DNA of 64,000 nucleotides from Polyangium mundeleinium (GTDB lineage: Bacteria > Myxococcota_A > Polyangia > Polyangiales > Polyangiaceae), in the NCBI RefSeq assembly GCF_028369105.1, contig NZ_JAQNDO010000001.1:4866501-4930500 (forward strand), in the 5' to 3' direction. The position numbers and the translations under genes were made by a program. The notes beneath the pieces are model-generated. The model did no database searches. It saw only the letters and a program-made list of their open reading frames with translations, and was not told where the DNA came from. Shown one piece after another: positions 26,010 through 34,462 of this stretch (its first letter is position 1; each line of letters starts with the position of its first letter).

Positions 26010-27833
26010 CTACCGGCCGCGGCGCCGCGTGCCCCGGAGCGCGGCGAGCGCGAGGAGCCCGAAGGCCGCGGTCGCGCCGCCCGCAGGCGCAGTTTGTCCC
26101 GGCACGGAGCAATCGCAGCTCCCGGACTCGCCGACGCCGCCGTCGCTGCCGCCCGCGGCCGCGCCGCCCGCGCCGCCGGCACCCCCCGCGTCGCCGCCCG
26201 CGTCGCCGCCCGCGCCACCCGCGCCGCCCGCGCCGCCTGCGCCGCCCGCGCCGCCCGCGCCACCTGCGCCGCCCGCGCCGCCGCCGCCCGCGTACTGGAC
26301 GAGCTTCGATTGCGAGAACGACTCCGTCACGAGCGGCTTGTTCGGGCAAACCTCGAAGCCGTAGCCCCACTTCGCCTTGAGGAAATAGCCCGCGAGCTGC
26401 GGCGCGCTCTTCACTTCGAGGTCGAGCGTCACCGACTTCGTCTTGCCGGCCGGCAGATCCCCGACCGGCACGCCGGCCGTGAGCTTCGCGCTGTCAACGG
26501 GGTTGCCAGTGGCGTCACCGGGGGTGCCGTCGACCGCGAACGACACGAGGCCGAGGCTCGCATCCAGCGGGAGCGAAAAGTCGATCTGCTCCGCCGCGAC
26601 GTCGCCGTTGTTCGCGAGGATCGCCGTGACCGTGAACGTGTCGCCGAGCGAGACCGAGCTCGGCGCGTCGATGACGCTGCTCGCCACGCCCTTGAAGTTC
26701 GGCGCATTCACGTCGATGGAGAACGCCGCGAGGATCGGGGCATACGAGTCGCCCGTGGTGAGCGTGCGGATGACGGCCGAGCTCTGCCCATTCTGGAGCT
26801 GCTCATCCAGCGAGCTCAGGGGCACGGTGGTCACGTCCCAGCCCTGGCGGCCGCCGCTCACGTTCTTGCCGCCCATCGCGTCCTGGTTCCGCGTGCCGAA
26901 CGTGCCCTGGGTGTCGAGGTTGCCGTCTCCGTCGTTGATCTGCGAGCAGAAGAAATTGTCCGAGGGATTGTTCGGCCCCGAAAGGTTCTTGAACGGCCCG
27001 GCCGCCGTGGGCGCGATGCGGAGCTGATCGCCGACGAAGTTCGCGTCGCCCTCGATCGCGCTCACGATGACGGCGCCCTCGACGACGCCCGCCGGCGGCG
27101 CGCAGAAGCCGCTCACCGTGTAGTCCTGGGTCGTGTTCTCGTCGACGAACGAGCCGCCCACGAAGATGCTGAGGTTGCGCATGGGGACGCCCTCGTCGCG
27201 GTAGGCGACGACGAGCGTCCAGCCCGCGGCGCTCAAGTTGTTGATCGCGGTCGTCTGCGTGGCCGGGACGCCCGAGACCTCGTACGTGCCCTTGCCGGCC
27301 TGCTTGACGAAATCCGTCACGTCTGCCGAGCGCATGTAATAACGGACCGCGAAGCCCGAGGCGGCCGTCTCGTTCATCGTGAGCGCCGTCGCGGGGTCGG
27401 GCGTGACCATCATCGTCGCTCCGTTCGCCGCGATGGTGACCGCGGTCTCGAGCATCGACGTGACGTTCTCCCCACCATAGTCGTAGCTGCCACCCCAGAG
27501 CAGCTCCGCGTAGAGCACCTCGGCCTCGGGGAGCGAGAGCACGGCGCTCGATCCATTCATCTTCCAGTCCGCCGTGGTGCCCATCGGCCAGGGGTTCTGC
27601 GGGTCCGTGGGGGGCTCGTCGACGGTATTGCCGAGGGACGTGAACGTGCCGATGGAGTCGCGCTCTCCCGGGCCGTTCGCATTGGTGGCCTTGCTCAGGC
27701 CAAGCGCGTTGCCCGTGCCAGCGATTCCGCCCGGCACCGTTGCGGTGAAGCGGAGCTGTTGCGCGGACGCAGACGACGCAGGGGCGAGCGCCGCGCAGGT
27801 GAATGCAAGGAGGAGAGGTGCACGAAGCTTCAT
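26010..27833 (-). CDS. Secreted protein with Gly-rich linker and MYXO-CTERM-type tail
   Basis: 607 residues from ATG 27833 with a cleavable signal ending ASSASAQQ. The exported part is beta-rich. The middle contains DUF11-like repeats (SVSLGDTFTVTAILANNGDV and LPAGKTKSVTLDLEVKS), the kind of immunoglobulin-like domain seen in adhesins and surface proteins. A long GGAGGA repeat links this to a C-terminal CDCSVPGQ, a short hydrophobic helix and a basic end (RGTRRRGR), the arrangement of MYXO-CTERM sorting signals. The protein is therefore probably processed and anchored at the cell surface. It is divergent from the STAS-like gene. Specific function is unknown. Confidence 0.85.
   Translation of the reverse strand: MKLRAPLLLAFTCAALAPASSASAQQLRFTATVPGGIAGTGNALGLSKATNANGPGERDSIGTFTSLGNTVDEPPTDPQNPWPMGTTADWKMNGSSAVLSLPEAEVLYAELLWGGSYDYGGENVTSMLETAVTIAANGATMMVTPDPATALTMNETAASGFAVRYYMRSADVTDFVKQAGKGTYEVSGVPATQTTAINNLSAAGWTLVVAYRDEGVPMRNLSIFVGGSFVDENTTQDYTVSGFCAPPAGVVEGAVIVSAIEGDANFVGDQLRIAPTAAGPFKNLSGPNNPSDNFFCSQINDGDGNLDTQGTFGTRNQDAMGGKNVSGGRQGWDVTTVPLSSLDEQLQNGQSSAVIRTLTTGDSYAPILAAFSIDVNAPNFKGVASSVIDAPSSVSLGDTFTVTAILANNGDVAAEQIDFSLPLDASLGLVSFAVDGTPGDATGNPVDSAKLTAGVPVGDLPAGKTKSVTLDLEVKSAPQLAGYFLKAKWGYGFEVCPNKPLVTESFSQSKLVQYAGGGGAGGAGGAGGAGGAGGAGGAGGAGGDAGGDAGGAGGAGGAAAGGSDGGVGESGSCDCSVPGQTAPAGGATAAFGLLALAALRGTRRRGR
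26150..26290 (-). repeat. In-frame Gly/Ala-rich coding repeat
   Basis: Repeats of a nine-base unit coding GGA and longer variants (with GGD and AAA steps) form the linker before the MYXO-CTERM tail of the gene at 26010-27833. Repeats of this kind can change copy number without breaking the frame. Confidence 0.8.
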
Positions 27834-27894
27834 GAGACCATGGCTAACCCGGGGGCGCGTGAGGGTCAAATCCTGTATTCTAGCGTCGAGCGGC

Positions 27895-28320
27895 ATGCAG
27901 ACCCGGGCGAAGTACGGTCTTAGCGAGATGATCATCGAGCCGCCCGACACGGTCGTGATGAAGCCGCGTGGAGACTTTGACGGGGAGACCGCGGCTACGA
28001 TGATGGAGGCGCTCATCACCTGGGCGCAGGCGCGGCCCTTTGTGCTCCTGCTCATGGATCTGACGTACGTCGGAGCGATCTCGCCGGCGGCGCGGCACGC
28101 GCTCACTTCGAACGGGCACAAACTGCCGCCGCGCGCGCTCGCGATCCATGGCGGGAGCTTCACGGTGCGCGTGCTATCGCAGATGATGGACCGGGCGAGC
28201 TGGCTCCGCGGGAGCCGCAATCGCTGGGTATGGCATGCGCCCGACGAGGCGACCGCGCGGGCGTGGCTCGACGAGAAACGGAAGGTGCTCGCGGCGGGCG
28301 TCCGTCCCTCGGAACGGTAA
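27895..28320 (+). CDS. STAS-like small protein
   Basis: 141 residues from ATG 27895. MIIEPPDTVVMKPRGDFDG at the start, VLLLMDLTYVGAISPAAR in the middle and EATARAWLDEKR at the end follow the strand-helix order of SpoIIAA-like/STAS-like proteins, and the middle segment parallels the STAS core where a Ser or Asp is usually placed. A candidate -10 (TATTCT, about 27,875) precedes it. It resembles the small protein at 17979-18419 in size and in its TSNGHKLPP-type central segment. Partner proteins are unknown; no anti-sigma kinase lies beside it. Confidence 0.65.
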   Translation: MQTRAKYGLSEMIIEPPDTVVMKPRGDFDGETAATMMEALITWAQARPFVLLLMDLTYVGAISPAARHALTSNGHKLPPRALAIHGGSFTVRVLSQMMDRASWLRGSRNRWVWHAPDEATARAWLDEKRKVLAAGVRPSER

Positions 28321-28411
28321 TGGCTGGCATCCCGCTTGCCCAGCCAGGACGGAGCGAGGTTGGGCTGTGCAAATGGGAACCAGGTGGGCGACGCCGAGCA
28401 GGAGCGATCGA

Positions 28412-29104
28412 ATGGGTCTTTGTGCGCGCCTCGCAGGGCTGTGCGTGGCCCTCGCGTTCGTCGCGGGCTGCGGCGGGGCGACGATCGGGGCCACGGTGCC
28501 GCTCGGATATGGGTCCATCTACGGATATACCGTCGTCGACGCGGGCGGCGTTCCGTACGACATTTACGATTACCCGAGCTACTACTGGAACGGGAGCTAC
28601 GCCTATCTCGTCGGTTCGTCCTGGTATTATCCGATGGGCGGCGGCTGGGTGGTCTTCCAGGACGAGCCCTGGGATCTCTACCAGTACCGGACATCCCGGC
28701 CGGTCCAGGTCGCGCCGCCGGCCGTGCAATATCCAGCGTATCCGGCCTACCGCGGGAGCCCTGGGTATCGCAGCCCGGCTTATCGTACGTATCCGGCCTA
28801 CCGCGAGCCGGCCTACCCGGCGGGGCCTCCCGTGCAGGTCGCGCCTCCGGCTCTGCGAAGGCCTGCCGAGGTCGCGCCGCCCGTGCAGGTCGCGCCGCCC
28901 GCGCGTGTGGAGAGGCCGACGCAAATCGCGCCGCCCGTGCAAGTCGCGCCGCCGGCCCCGCGCGGGGAGACCTACCGCAGGAGCGCGCCGTCTGCGCCCG
29001 CCGTGATCCAAAGCCCCGCGCCGGAAGGAACACGTCTCCCCTCGGCGCCGCCGCCTTCGCGTGGCAGGGCCGTGCAATCGGCGCCGCCTGCGCCGAGGCG
29101 GTAG
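28412..29104 (+). CDS. Pro/Tyr-rich lipoprotein
   Basis: 230 residues with a lipobox signal (LCVALAFVAGCGG). Residues 35-95 are rich in Tyr, Trp and Gly (YDYPSYYWNGSYAYLVG, WYYPMGGGWVVF), a composition seen in small outer-membrane or surface proteins. The rest is a low-complexity tail built on PVQVAPPA and related units, repeated about five times. A GGAGCG site lies upstream of ATG 28412. It is followed after 62 bases by the Hsp70-like gene on the same strand. Function is unknown. Confidence 0.75.
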   Translation: MGLCARLAGLCVALAFVAGCGGATIGATVPLGYGSIYGYTVVDAGGVPYDIYDYPSYYWNGSYAYLVGSSWYYPMGGGWVVFQDEPWDLYQYRTSRPVQVAPPAVQYPAYPAYRGSPGYRSPAYRTYPAYREPAYPAGPPVQVAPPALRRPAEVAPPVQVAPPARVERPTQIAPPVQVAPPAPRGETYRRSAPSAPAVIQSPAPEGTRLPSAPPPSRGRAVQSAPPAPRR

Positions 29105-29166
29105 CGGTCCTTTCGTATCGCGGCGCGGGGAGGTGGTGGTAGCATCGCGCGGCTTTCGGGCCGACC

Positions 29167-31980
29167 ATGAACGACACCGCCACGCAGACCCCCGCGCCCG
29201 AGCGCGCGACCCCCTCGCCCCGCGTCCGCATCGACGTCATTTCCACGGTGGTCCAGCGCGCCCTGCCGAACGGCGTGCGCATGGAAATCCGCCCGCCGCG
29301 CCCGGTGACGGCGGCGTGGGATCAGGCGCTCCCGCTCTTCGAAGGCTGGATGCAAAGCGCCGAGCTCCGCGTTCGCGTTTCGGGTTTGACGGACAGCCCG
29401 TTCTTCGCGGCGCTCGAGATCGAGGGCACGAAGGCCGGAGCGGCCGTCGCCGCGTCGATCGGATCCACGCCCGGAGAAGCGGGCGCAGGGCCGCTCTCGC
29501 CGTTCTCCGTCGAGCTCGTCGTGCCGCTCGCGCTCCTCGCGCCGCACGCGGGCAAACGCTGCGCGCTCCGGCTGATCCTGTCGCCGCAGAGCTCGCTCGC
29601 GGGCGGGCGGAAGGTGACGCTCGCGCGGGCGATCTTCGTGGGCATCCCGGGCTACGGGCCGCTGCTCTCCGCGCTGGATCTGCTCGAATCGACGGACTCG
29701 GTCCTCGTCGACGCGCCCGAGCGGCGCCTCTTCGATCTGCAAAACCCCGAGGAAGGGCTCTGGATCGGCACGGGCAAGTGGCGCCTGCGGCTCTTCGCAG
29801 ACTGGGCGAAGCTCGAAGGCGAGCCGTTCGTCATCGACACGAAGCCCGCGCACGTCCTGCACCGCTTCCAGCGCGACGACGACGCGCCTGCCGTGGTGGT
29901 CGAGGACGCGACGCGGCGCGCGGGCGGGCGGCGCACGTACACCGAGCTCGTCCTGGATTCCTCGCATCCGGACCTCCTGCCGATCCCCGAGGAGGGCAAG
30001 GACGTGGCGCTCGATCTGACGGTCGAGCACGCGCTCACGTACGGCGAGCACACGGGCGTATGCACGTGGCACGCGGCGCTGCCGGTGCGCCTGCGGGATC
30101 CGCGGCCGCTTCTGAAATCGTTCCAGCGCCTCTCGGCCGTGGGCATCGATTTCGGCACGACCGCGACCGTCGCGGCGCTCTACCAGAAGGGCTACCGCGC
30201 GCTGCTCCGCCTCGGCAGTGGCAGCGCGCCGGCCGCGAAATCGGCGGAGAACCCGACGTACCTGCTCGTCGAGGATCACGAGCGCCTGTGGGCCGAGGTC
30301 GAGCGCGCCGCGGCGGGCGACGCGCGCTTCCCGAACCTCCTGCGCGTCGTGCGAGGCAGCCACGCGGCGCGCGAGGCGATGACGGATTCGCCGAGCGCGG
30401 TCGTGGGCGAGCTCAAGAGCCTGCCCGAGCGCGTCCTCAGCCTCGATCAGTCGCCGCAGCTCCGCGACCGCGAGCGTCGCCGCGACTTCCTGCTCGACGA
30501 GAACCGCGTCCGCATCCTCGTGCGGGCGTACGCCTACCTGCTCTCGCGCGCGATCAACCGCCCGGGGCAGGACGTGTACCTGCGCTACTGGCTCACGCAC
30601 CCCGCGAAGTTCGACGAGCGCGCGCGCAAGCTGCTCGAAGAAGAGATCCGCCGCGGGATCTTGCTCGGCATCCCGGAGGGGATCCCGGCCGAGGAGATCG
30701 TCGTGGAGATGAGCGCGAGCGAGCCGGAGGCGTTCGCCGCCGAGGTTTGTCCCGAGCTCGCGACGTACGCGGAGCTCGAGCCGGTGATCTCGAAGTTCGG
30801 CGAGATGCGTTTCGCGGTCTTCGATTTCGGCGGCGGCACGCTCGACATCGCCTGCGGCCGTTTCCGGCCCGCGACCGAGCAGGAGGCCGAGGAGCTCGGG
30901 AGCCGGACGGTGATCGAGACGCTCCAGGTGAGCGGCGACGATCACCTCGGCGGCGACTACCTCACGCACGAGCTCGTGTGGCTCACGCACCAGCACGACA
31001 AGCACCTGCCCGAGATGGAGGACAAGGAGGTGCCGATGATGCGGCCGCAGACGGTGCCTCCGAACAACCTCGCGAACAAGCCGCACCTCTACAAGCGCAG
31101 CCTGGCCGGGCGGCAGAACCGCTTCCGCTTCGAGCGCGAGCTCGGCCTCGAAGCGGTGAAGTTCGCGCCGGAGAACGAGCCGCGCCGCGCCGCGGACCTC
31201 TCCGCCGCGCGCCTCGACGGGAGCGAGGTGCGGCTCGAATCGATGGCCACGGATGTGCCAGCGCTGCACGCGAAGCTGAAGGATCATCTGCAGACGCGCA
31301 TCCGCGACGGCGTGAAGCTCATGAAGAGCATGCTCGCGATCGCGCCGTGGGGAACCGAGGGAGATTGGCGTGAGCAGGGCGTGACGATCTTGCTCGCGGG
31401 CAACTCCTCGCGCAGCGCGTTCGTGGAGCAGGCGCTCGCGGACGAGCTCGGGATCCCGGGGCTCAAGGTCTGGCGGCCGGGCAGCAGCGATCCGTTCCAG
31501 CAGGTGGTGCTCTACGAGACGCCGCAACGCACCGAGCGCGGCGTGACGATCGTGGGCGTGACGCCGAAGACGGCCGTGGCGCTCGGCGCGCTGAAGATCG
31601 CGAACCGCGAGGTGCACCTCGTGCGGCGGGCGCAGGGGTTTTCCTACTTCGTGGGCGATCTGCGTGGCTTCCCGCCGAAGTTCGTGGCGCTCGTGCAGAT
31701 GGGCACGCCCGTCTCGGATCCGAGCGCGTTCGGGCCGCATTACGTGGACTTCGGCAAGTGGGACACGAAGACGCCGCTGCGCGTGGCGCAGGAGTACGTG
31801 CCCGGGAAGATGACGTCGAACGATCCGCGCGTGTCGATGATCCCGACGGGCCTCGCCGCCGGGCTCGTGGGCAGGCTGTTCGTGTGCGTCTCGGGCCCGG
31901 ACGAGCTCACGCTGGCCTTGCAGCGCGACGGGCAGGACCCGCTCGTGACGACCTTGAACCTCGCGAAGTACATGCGGTGA
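29167..31980 (+). CDS. Hsp70/actin-fold ATPase with long N-terminal extension
   Basis: A 937-residue cytoplasmic protein. The first 320 residues are a domain of mainly beta strands with no assignment. The ATPase follows with VGIDFGTTATVAALY (about 325-340, phosphate loop 1), FAVFDFGGGTLDIACG (about 551-566, phosphate loop 2) and VTILLAGNSSRSAFVEQAL (about 739, adenosine motif), all in Hsp70 order. There is no standard DnaK substrate-binding domain or lid; the C-terminal 150 residues are unassigned. The next gene, 7 bases on, encodes a coiled coil, which could act as a partner or exchange factor. It is not DnaK itself. Whether it is a chaperone or a filament-forming or scaffolding ATPase is open. 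Confidence 0.85.
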   Translation: MNDTATQTPAPERATPSPRVRIDVISTVVQRALPNGVRMEIRPPRPVTAAWDQALPLFEGWMQSAELRVRVSGLTDSPFFAALEIEGTKAGAAVAASIGSTPGEAGAGPLSPFSVELVVPLALLAPHAGKRCALRLILSPQSSLAGGRKVTLARAIFVGIPGYGPLLSALDLLESTDSVLVDAPERRLFDLQNPEEGLWIGTGKWRLRLFADWAKLEGEPFVIDTKPAHVLHRFQRDDDAPAVVVEDATRRAGGRRTYTELVLDSSHPDLLPIPEEGKDVALDLTVEHALTYGEHTGVCTWHAALPVRLRDPRPLLKSFQRLSAVGIDFGTTATVAALYQKGYRALLRLGSGSAPAAKSAENPTYLLVEDHERLWAEVERAAAGDARFPNLLRVVRGSHAAREAMTDSPSAVVGELKSLPERVLSLDQSPQLRDRERRRDFLLDENRVRILVRAYAYLLSRAINRPGQDVYLRYWLTHPAKFDERARKLLEEEIRRGILLGIPEGIPAEEIVVEMSASEPEAFAAEVCPELATYAELEPVISKFGEMRFAVFDFGGGTLDIACGRFRPATEQEAEELGSRTVIETLQVSGDDHLGGDYLTHELVWLTHQHDKHLPEMEDKEVPMMRPQTVPPNNLANKPHLYKRSLAGRQNRFRFERELGLEAVKFAPENEPRRAADLSAARLDGSEVRLESMATDVPALHAKLKDHLQTRIRDGVKLMKSMLAIAPWGTEGDWREQGVTILLAGNSSRSAFVEQALADELGIPGLKVWRPGSSDPFQQVVLYETPQRTERGVTIVGVTPKTAVALGALKIANREVHLVRRAQGFSYFVGDLRGFPPKFVALVQMGTPVSDPSAFGPHYVDFGKWDTKTPLRVAQEYVPGKMTSNDPRVSMIPTGLAAGLVGRLFVCVSGPDELTLALQRDGQDPLVTTLNLAKYMR

Positions 31981-31987
31981 GCTCGCC

Positions 31988-32758
31988 ATGAAAGAGACGT
32001 TTGCCACGGCGCTGCGCGCCGAGATCGAGGCGATCGTGCTGCGCTACGAGGCGCTCGTGTCGTCGCGCGTGGAGGCGGCCGAGCGCGAGGGCGCGCGGGG
32101 CACGGAGGCGGCCGAGCGTGAGCTCGCCACGCTGCGCGCGGAGCGAGACGGGATGGCGCGGGAGCTCTCGACGCTGCGATCGGAGCGGGACACGCTCGCG
32201 CGGGAGCTCTCGGCGCTGCGCGCGGAGCGGGATGGAATCGCGGCGCAGTTCGAGGCGTCGCGCGGGCGGATCGAGTCGCTCGAAGCCGAGGTGCGCGCGG
32301 GCGCGGCGGTCGCTTCGGCGCTGGAGGAGCAGTTCTCCGCGGAAAAGCGATTCGTCGCGGCGTGCGCCGACGTGAGCGGGACGATGCTGGAGAGCGCGCT
32401 GCGCGCGGCGCTCGGGCGTGACCTCGAGGCGAGCCCGGCGCTTTATGCGGCGCTCAAGGCGAAGGGGCTCGAGGGCGTGCTGGTCGGCGCGTTCAAGGAG
32501 CGAGGTCGCACGATAGCGCACGCGCCCTTGCTGGAGCGCGAGCGCACGCCGCTCGCGGCGCTCGCGTCCGCGGCCGGCTGCGAGCTCGTCACGCCCACGC
32601 CCGGCACGCGGTTCTCGGCGTCGTCGATGGAGAAAGCGGCGACGACGAGTGATCCCGCGGAGGAAGGCAACGTGGTGGAGTGCATGCTGCCCGGGCTGCG
32701 CCGGGCGGGGACCGAAGGAATGCTGGTGTTCCCGCGGGTGCGTGTGGCGACGGGCTGA
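31988..32758 (+). CDS. Coiled-coil protein paired with the Hsp70-like ATPase
   Basis: 256 residues. Residues 15-110 are an almost unbroken heptad coiled coil with the repeat ELxTLRxERDxLA. A shorter globular region follows (EKRFVAACADVSGTMLESAL onward) and ends VFPRVRVATG. The 7-base gap to the Hsp70-like gene points to co-translation. A coiled-coil dimer next to an Hsp70-type ATPase recalls GrpE, but no GrpE motif is visible, so this is only an analogy. Confidence 0.75.
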   Translation: MKETFATALRAEIEAIVLRYEALVSSRVEAAEREGARGTEAAERELATLRAERDGMARELSTLRSERDTLARELSALRAERDGIAAQFEASRGRIESLEAEVRAGAAVASALEEQFSAEKRFVAACADVSGTMLESALRAALGRDLEASPALYAALKAKGLEGVLVGAFKERGRTIAHAPLLERERTPLAALASAAGCELVTPTPGTRFSASSMEKAATTSDPAEEGNVVECMLPGLRRAGTEGMLVFPRVRVATG

Positions 32759-32777
32759 GGGACCCCCGGACAGCCTG

Positions 32778-34325
32778 CTAGCGGCGCCTTCTCATCGCGA
32801 GGAGCCCGAGCGCGAGCGCCGTGAAGAGCCCGGCCGCGCCAGGCGCCTTCGAGCCTGCGCCGCCGACACTGCATCCGTCGCCGCCGCCGTTGTTGCCGCC
32901 GCCGCCTTCGCCACCGGAGCCACCTTCGCCACCTTCGCCGCCCGAGCCACCTTCACCGCCCGAGCCACCTTCACCGCCCGAACCGCCTTCGCCGCCCGAA
33001 CCGCCTTCGCCGCCTTCGCCGCCTTCGCCGCCCGCGCCACCTTCGCCACCCGCGCCGCCTTCGCCGCCCGCGCCGCCTTCACCACCCGCGCCGCCTTCAC
33101 CGCCCCCGCCGCCCGAGCCGCTTCCTGCATTCGTGCATTGGCCGCTCTCGCAGACCCCGCTCGTACATTCGTCCCCGATCACGCACGCCGTCTCCGCCGC
33201 GGCATTCCCCAGCGGATAGATCTCCACGCTGTTCAGGCTGTCGTCCTCCGCCGTGCCGCCCGCGATGACCACGCCATGTCCGGCCACGTACGTCGCTGTG
33301 TGGTACGACCGCGGCGATGCCATGGCCGGCAGCGAGGTCCACGTATCGAGGTCGGGATCGTAGACCTCCACGCCCGCGGTCTCGCCGCCCGAGATATCCC
33401 CGCCCGACACCATCACGCGGCCGCTCGGCAGCGCCGTCATCACGTGATGCCACCGCCCCTGGCTCATCGGAGCGACCGTGGCCCACGTATTCGTCGCCGG
33501 GTCGTAGATCTCCGCCGTCGCCGAGTGGGTGTCCGCGATGCCGCCCGCGACCAGCACCTTGCCCGAGGACAAGAGCGTCGACGTGTGCCCCTTTCGGCCC
33601 GTCGCCATCGGCGCGACGAGCGTCCACGTGTCCGTCGCCGGATCGAAGATCTCCGCGCTCGTGAGGGATACGTGCGACTCGTCCGGCCCCCACGCCCAGC
33701 CGCCCGTCACGAGGAACCGCCCGTCCGATAACGTCGTCCCCGCGTGCGCGGCTCGAAATGCCTTCATCTTCGGGGTGCTCGTCACGGCATGCGCGGTGGG
33801 GTCGTAGCGGACCGCCTTGCTCGAGACGTCCTCGCTTTCCCCGCCGCCCGCGAAGATCACGTCGCCCCCCGGAAGTGCGCCGAGCACGCCGCTGGCCTCG
33901 TAGTTCGACACGAGCGCGGCCTCGTCCGTCCAGGTATCCGTCGCCGGATCGTAGGTGGCGGCGTTCCCGGCATCGACGACGAAGATGCGGCCATCCGGCA
34001 GCACCACGCTGCGCCCATAGTAGATCCCGTTCGGCGGCGGGCTCAGGGGCGACCACGTGCCGGTGCCGAGATCGAGGCGCTCGGCCGTCTGGAGGGCCGT
34101 GTCGTCGGGGAACGTCTGCGCATATCCTCCGGCGATGAGGAGCCCCTTCCCGGGGACGAAGTGCGCCACATGCCCGCGGCGCTTGGAGGTCATGGCCGAA
34201 ATGGGCTGCCACGTGGCCGACGATATCGACGGCCCCTTCGGCGCGGCCCCGACCTCGGGCAGGGAGATGAAAAAGGGCAGCGAGGCGAGAAGGGCGACGG
34301 CCCATGTACGTGTGCGGTGGATCAT
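32778..34325 (-). CDS. Secreted Kelch-repeat protein with MYXO-CTERM-type tail
   Basis: 515 residues with a signal peptide (WAVALLASLPFFISLPEVGA). At least six Kelch blades follow, visible through repeated units such as YDPATDTW, TSAEIFDPATDTWT and LLSSGKVLVAGG, which form a beta-propeller usually involved in protein or carbohydrate binding. A small Cys-rich segment (CVIGDECTSGVCESGQCTN) is followed by a GGEGGA/GGEGGS repeat of about 75 residues and a sorting tail (DGCSVGGAG, a hydrophobic helix, MRRRR). The protein is therefore probably surface-anchored. It converges with the coiled-coil gene. Confidence 0.9.
   Translation of the reverse strand: MIHRTRTWAVALLASLPFFISLPEVGAAPKGPSISSATWQPISAMTSKRRGHVAHFVPGKGLLIAGGYAQTFPDDTALQTAERLDLGTGTWSPLSPPPNGIYYGRSVVLPDGRIFVVDAGNAATYDPATDTWTDEAALVSNYEASGVLGALPGGDVIFAGGGESEDVSSKAVRYDPTAHAVTSTPKMKAFRAAHAGTTLSDGRFLVTGGWAWGPDESHVSLTSAEIFDPATDTWTLVAPMATGRKGHTSTLLSSGKVLVAGGIADTHSATAEIYDPATNTWATVAPMSQGRWHHVMTALPSGRVMVSGGDISGGETAGVEVYDPDLDTWTSLPAMASPRSYHTATYVAGHGVVIAGGTAEDDSLNSVEIYPLGNAAAETACVIGDECTSGVCESGQCTNAGSGSGGGGGEGGAGGEGGAGGEGGAGGEGGAGGEGGEGGEGGSGGEGGSGGEGGSGGEGGSGGEGGEGGSGGEGGGGNNGGGDGCSVGGAGSKAPGAAGLFTALALGLLAMRRRR
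32890..33115 (-). repeat. In-frame 9/18-bp repeat coding a Gly/Glu linker
   Basis: The coding repeat of the Kelch protein: units of 18 bases for GGEGGA or GGEGGS, with shorter GGE steps between. The repeat is a multiple of three, so gain or loss of units lengthens or shortens the surface linker. Confidence 0.8.
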
Positions 34326-34462
34326 TCTGTAGGCTCCGGAAAAAGGACGAATAGGGGAGACTACGCGCTTTAAGACAGTTGGGGCACAAACGCAACGGCG
34401 AAGCAGGATGTCCTCTGCGCGCCGCCTGTCTGCAGCGCGCCGGACGCATCGGACCTGCCGCT

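Noticed and set aside
28972-32007. A 1011-codon minus-strand open frame over the Hsp70-like gene
   Set aside because: The translation is Arg/Leu/His-rich without motifs; the plus strand has all Hsp70 ATPase motifs.
32890-33115. A regulatory or mobile repeat inside the Kelch gene
   Set aside because: It is in frame and codes a Gly/Glu linker before the sorting tail, so it is part of the protein.
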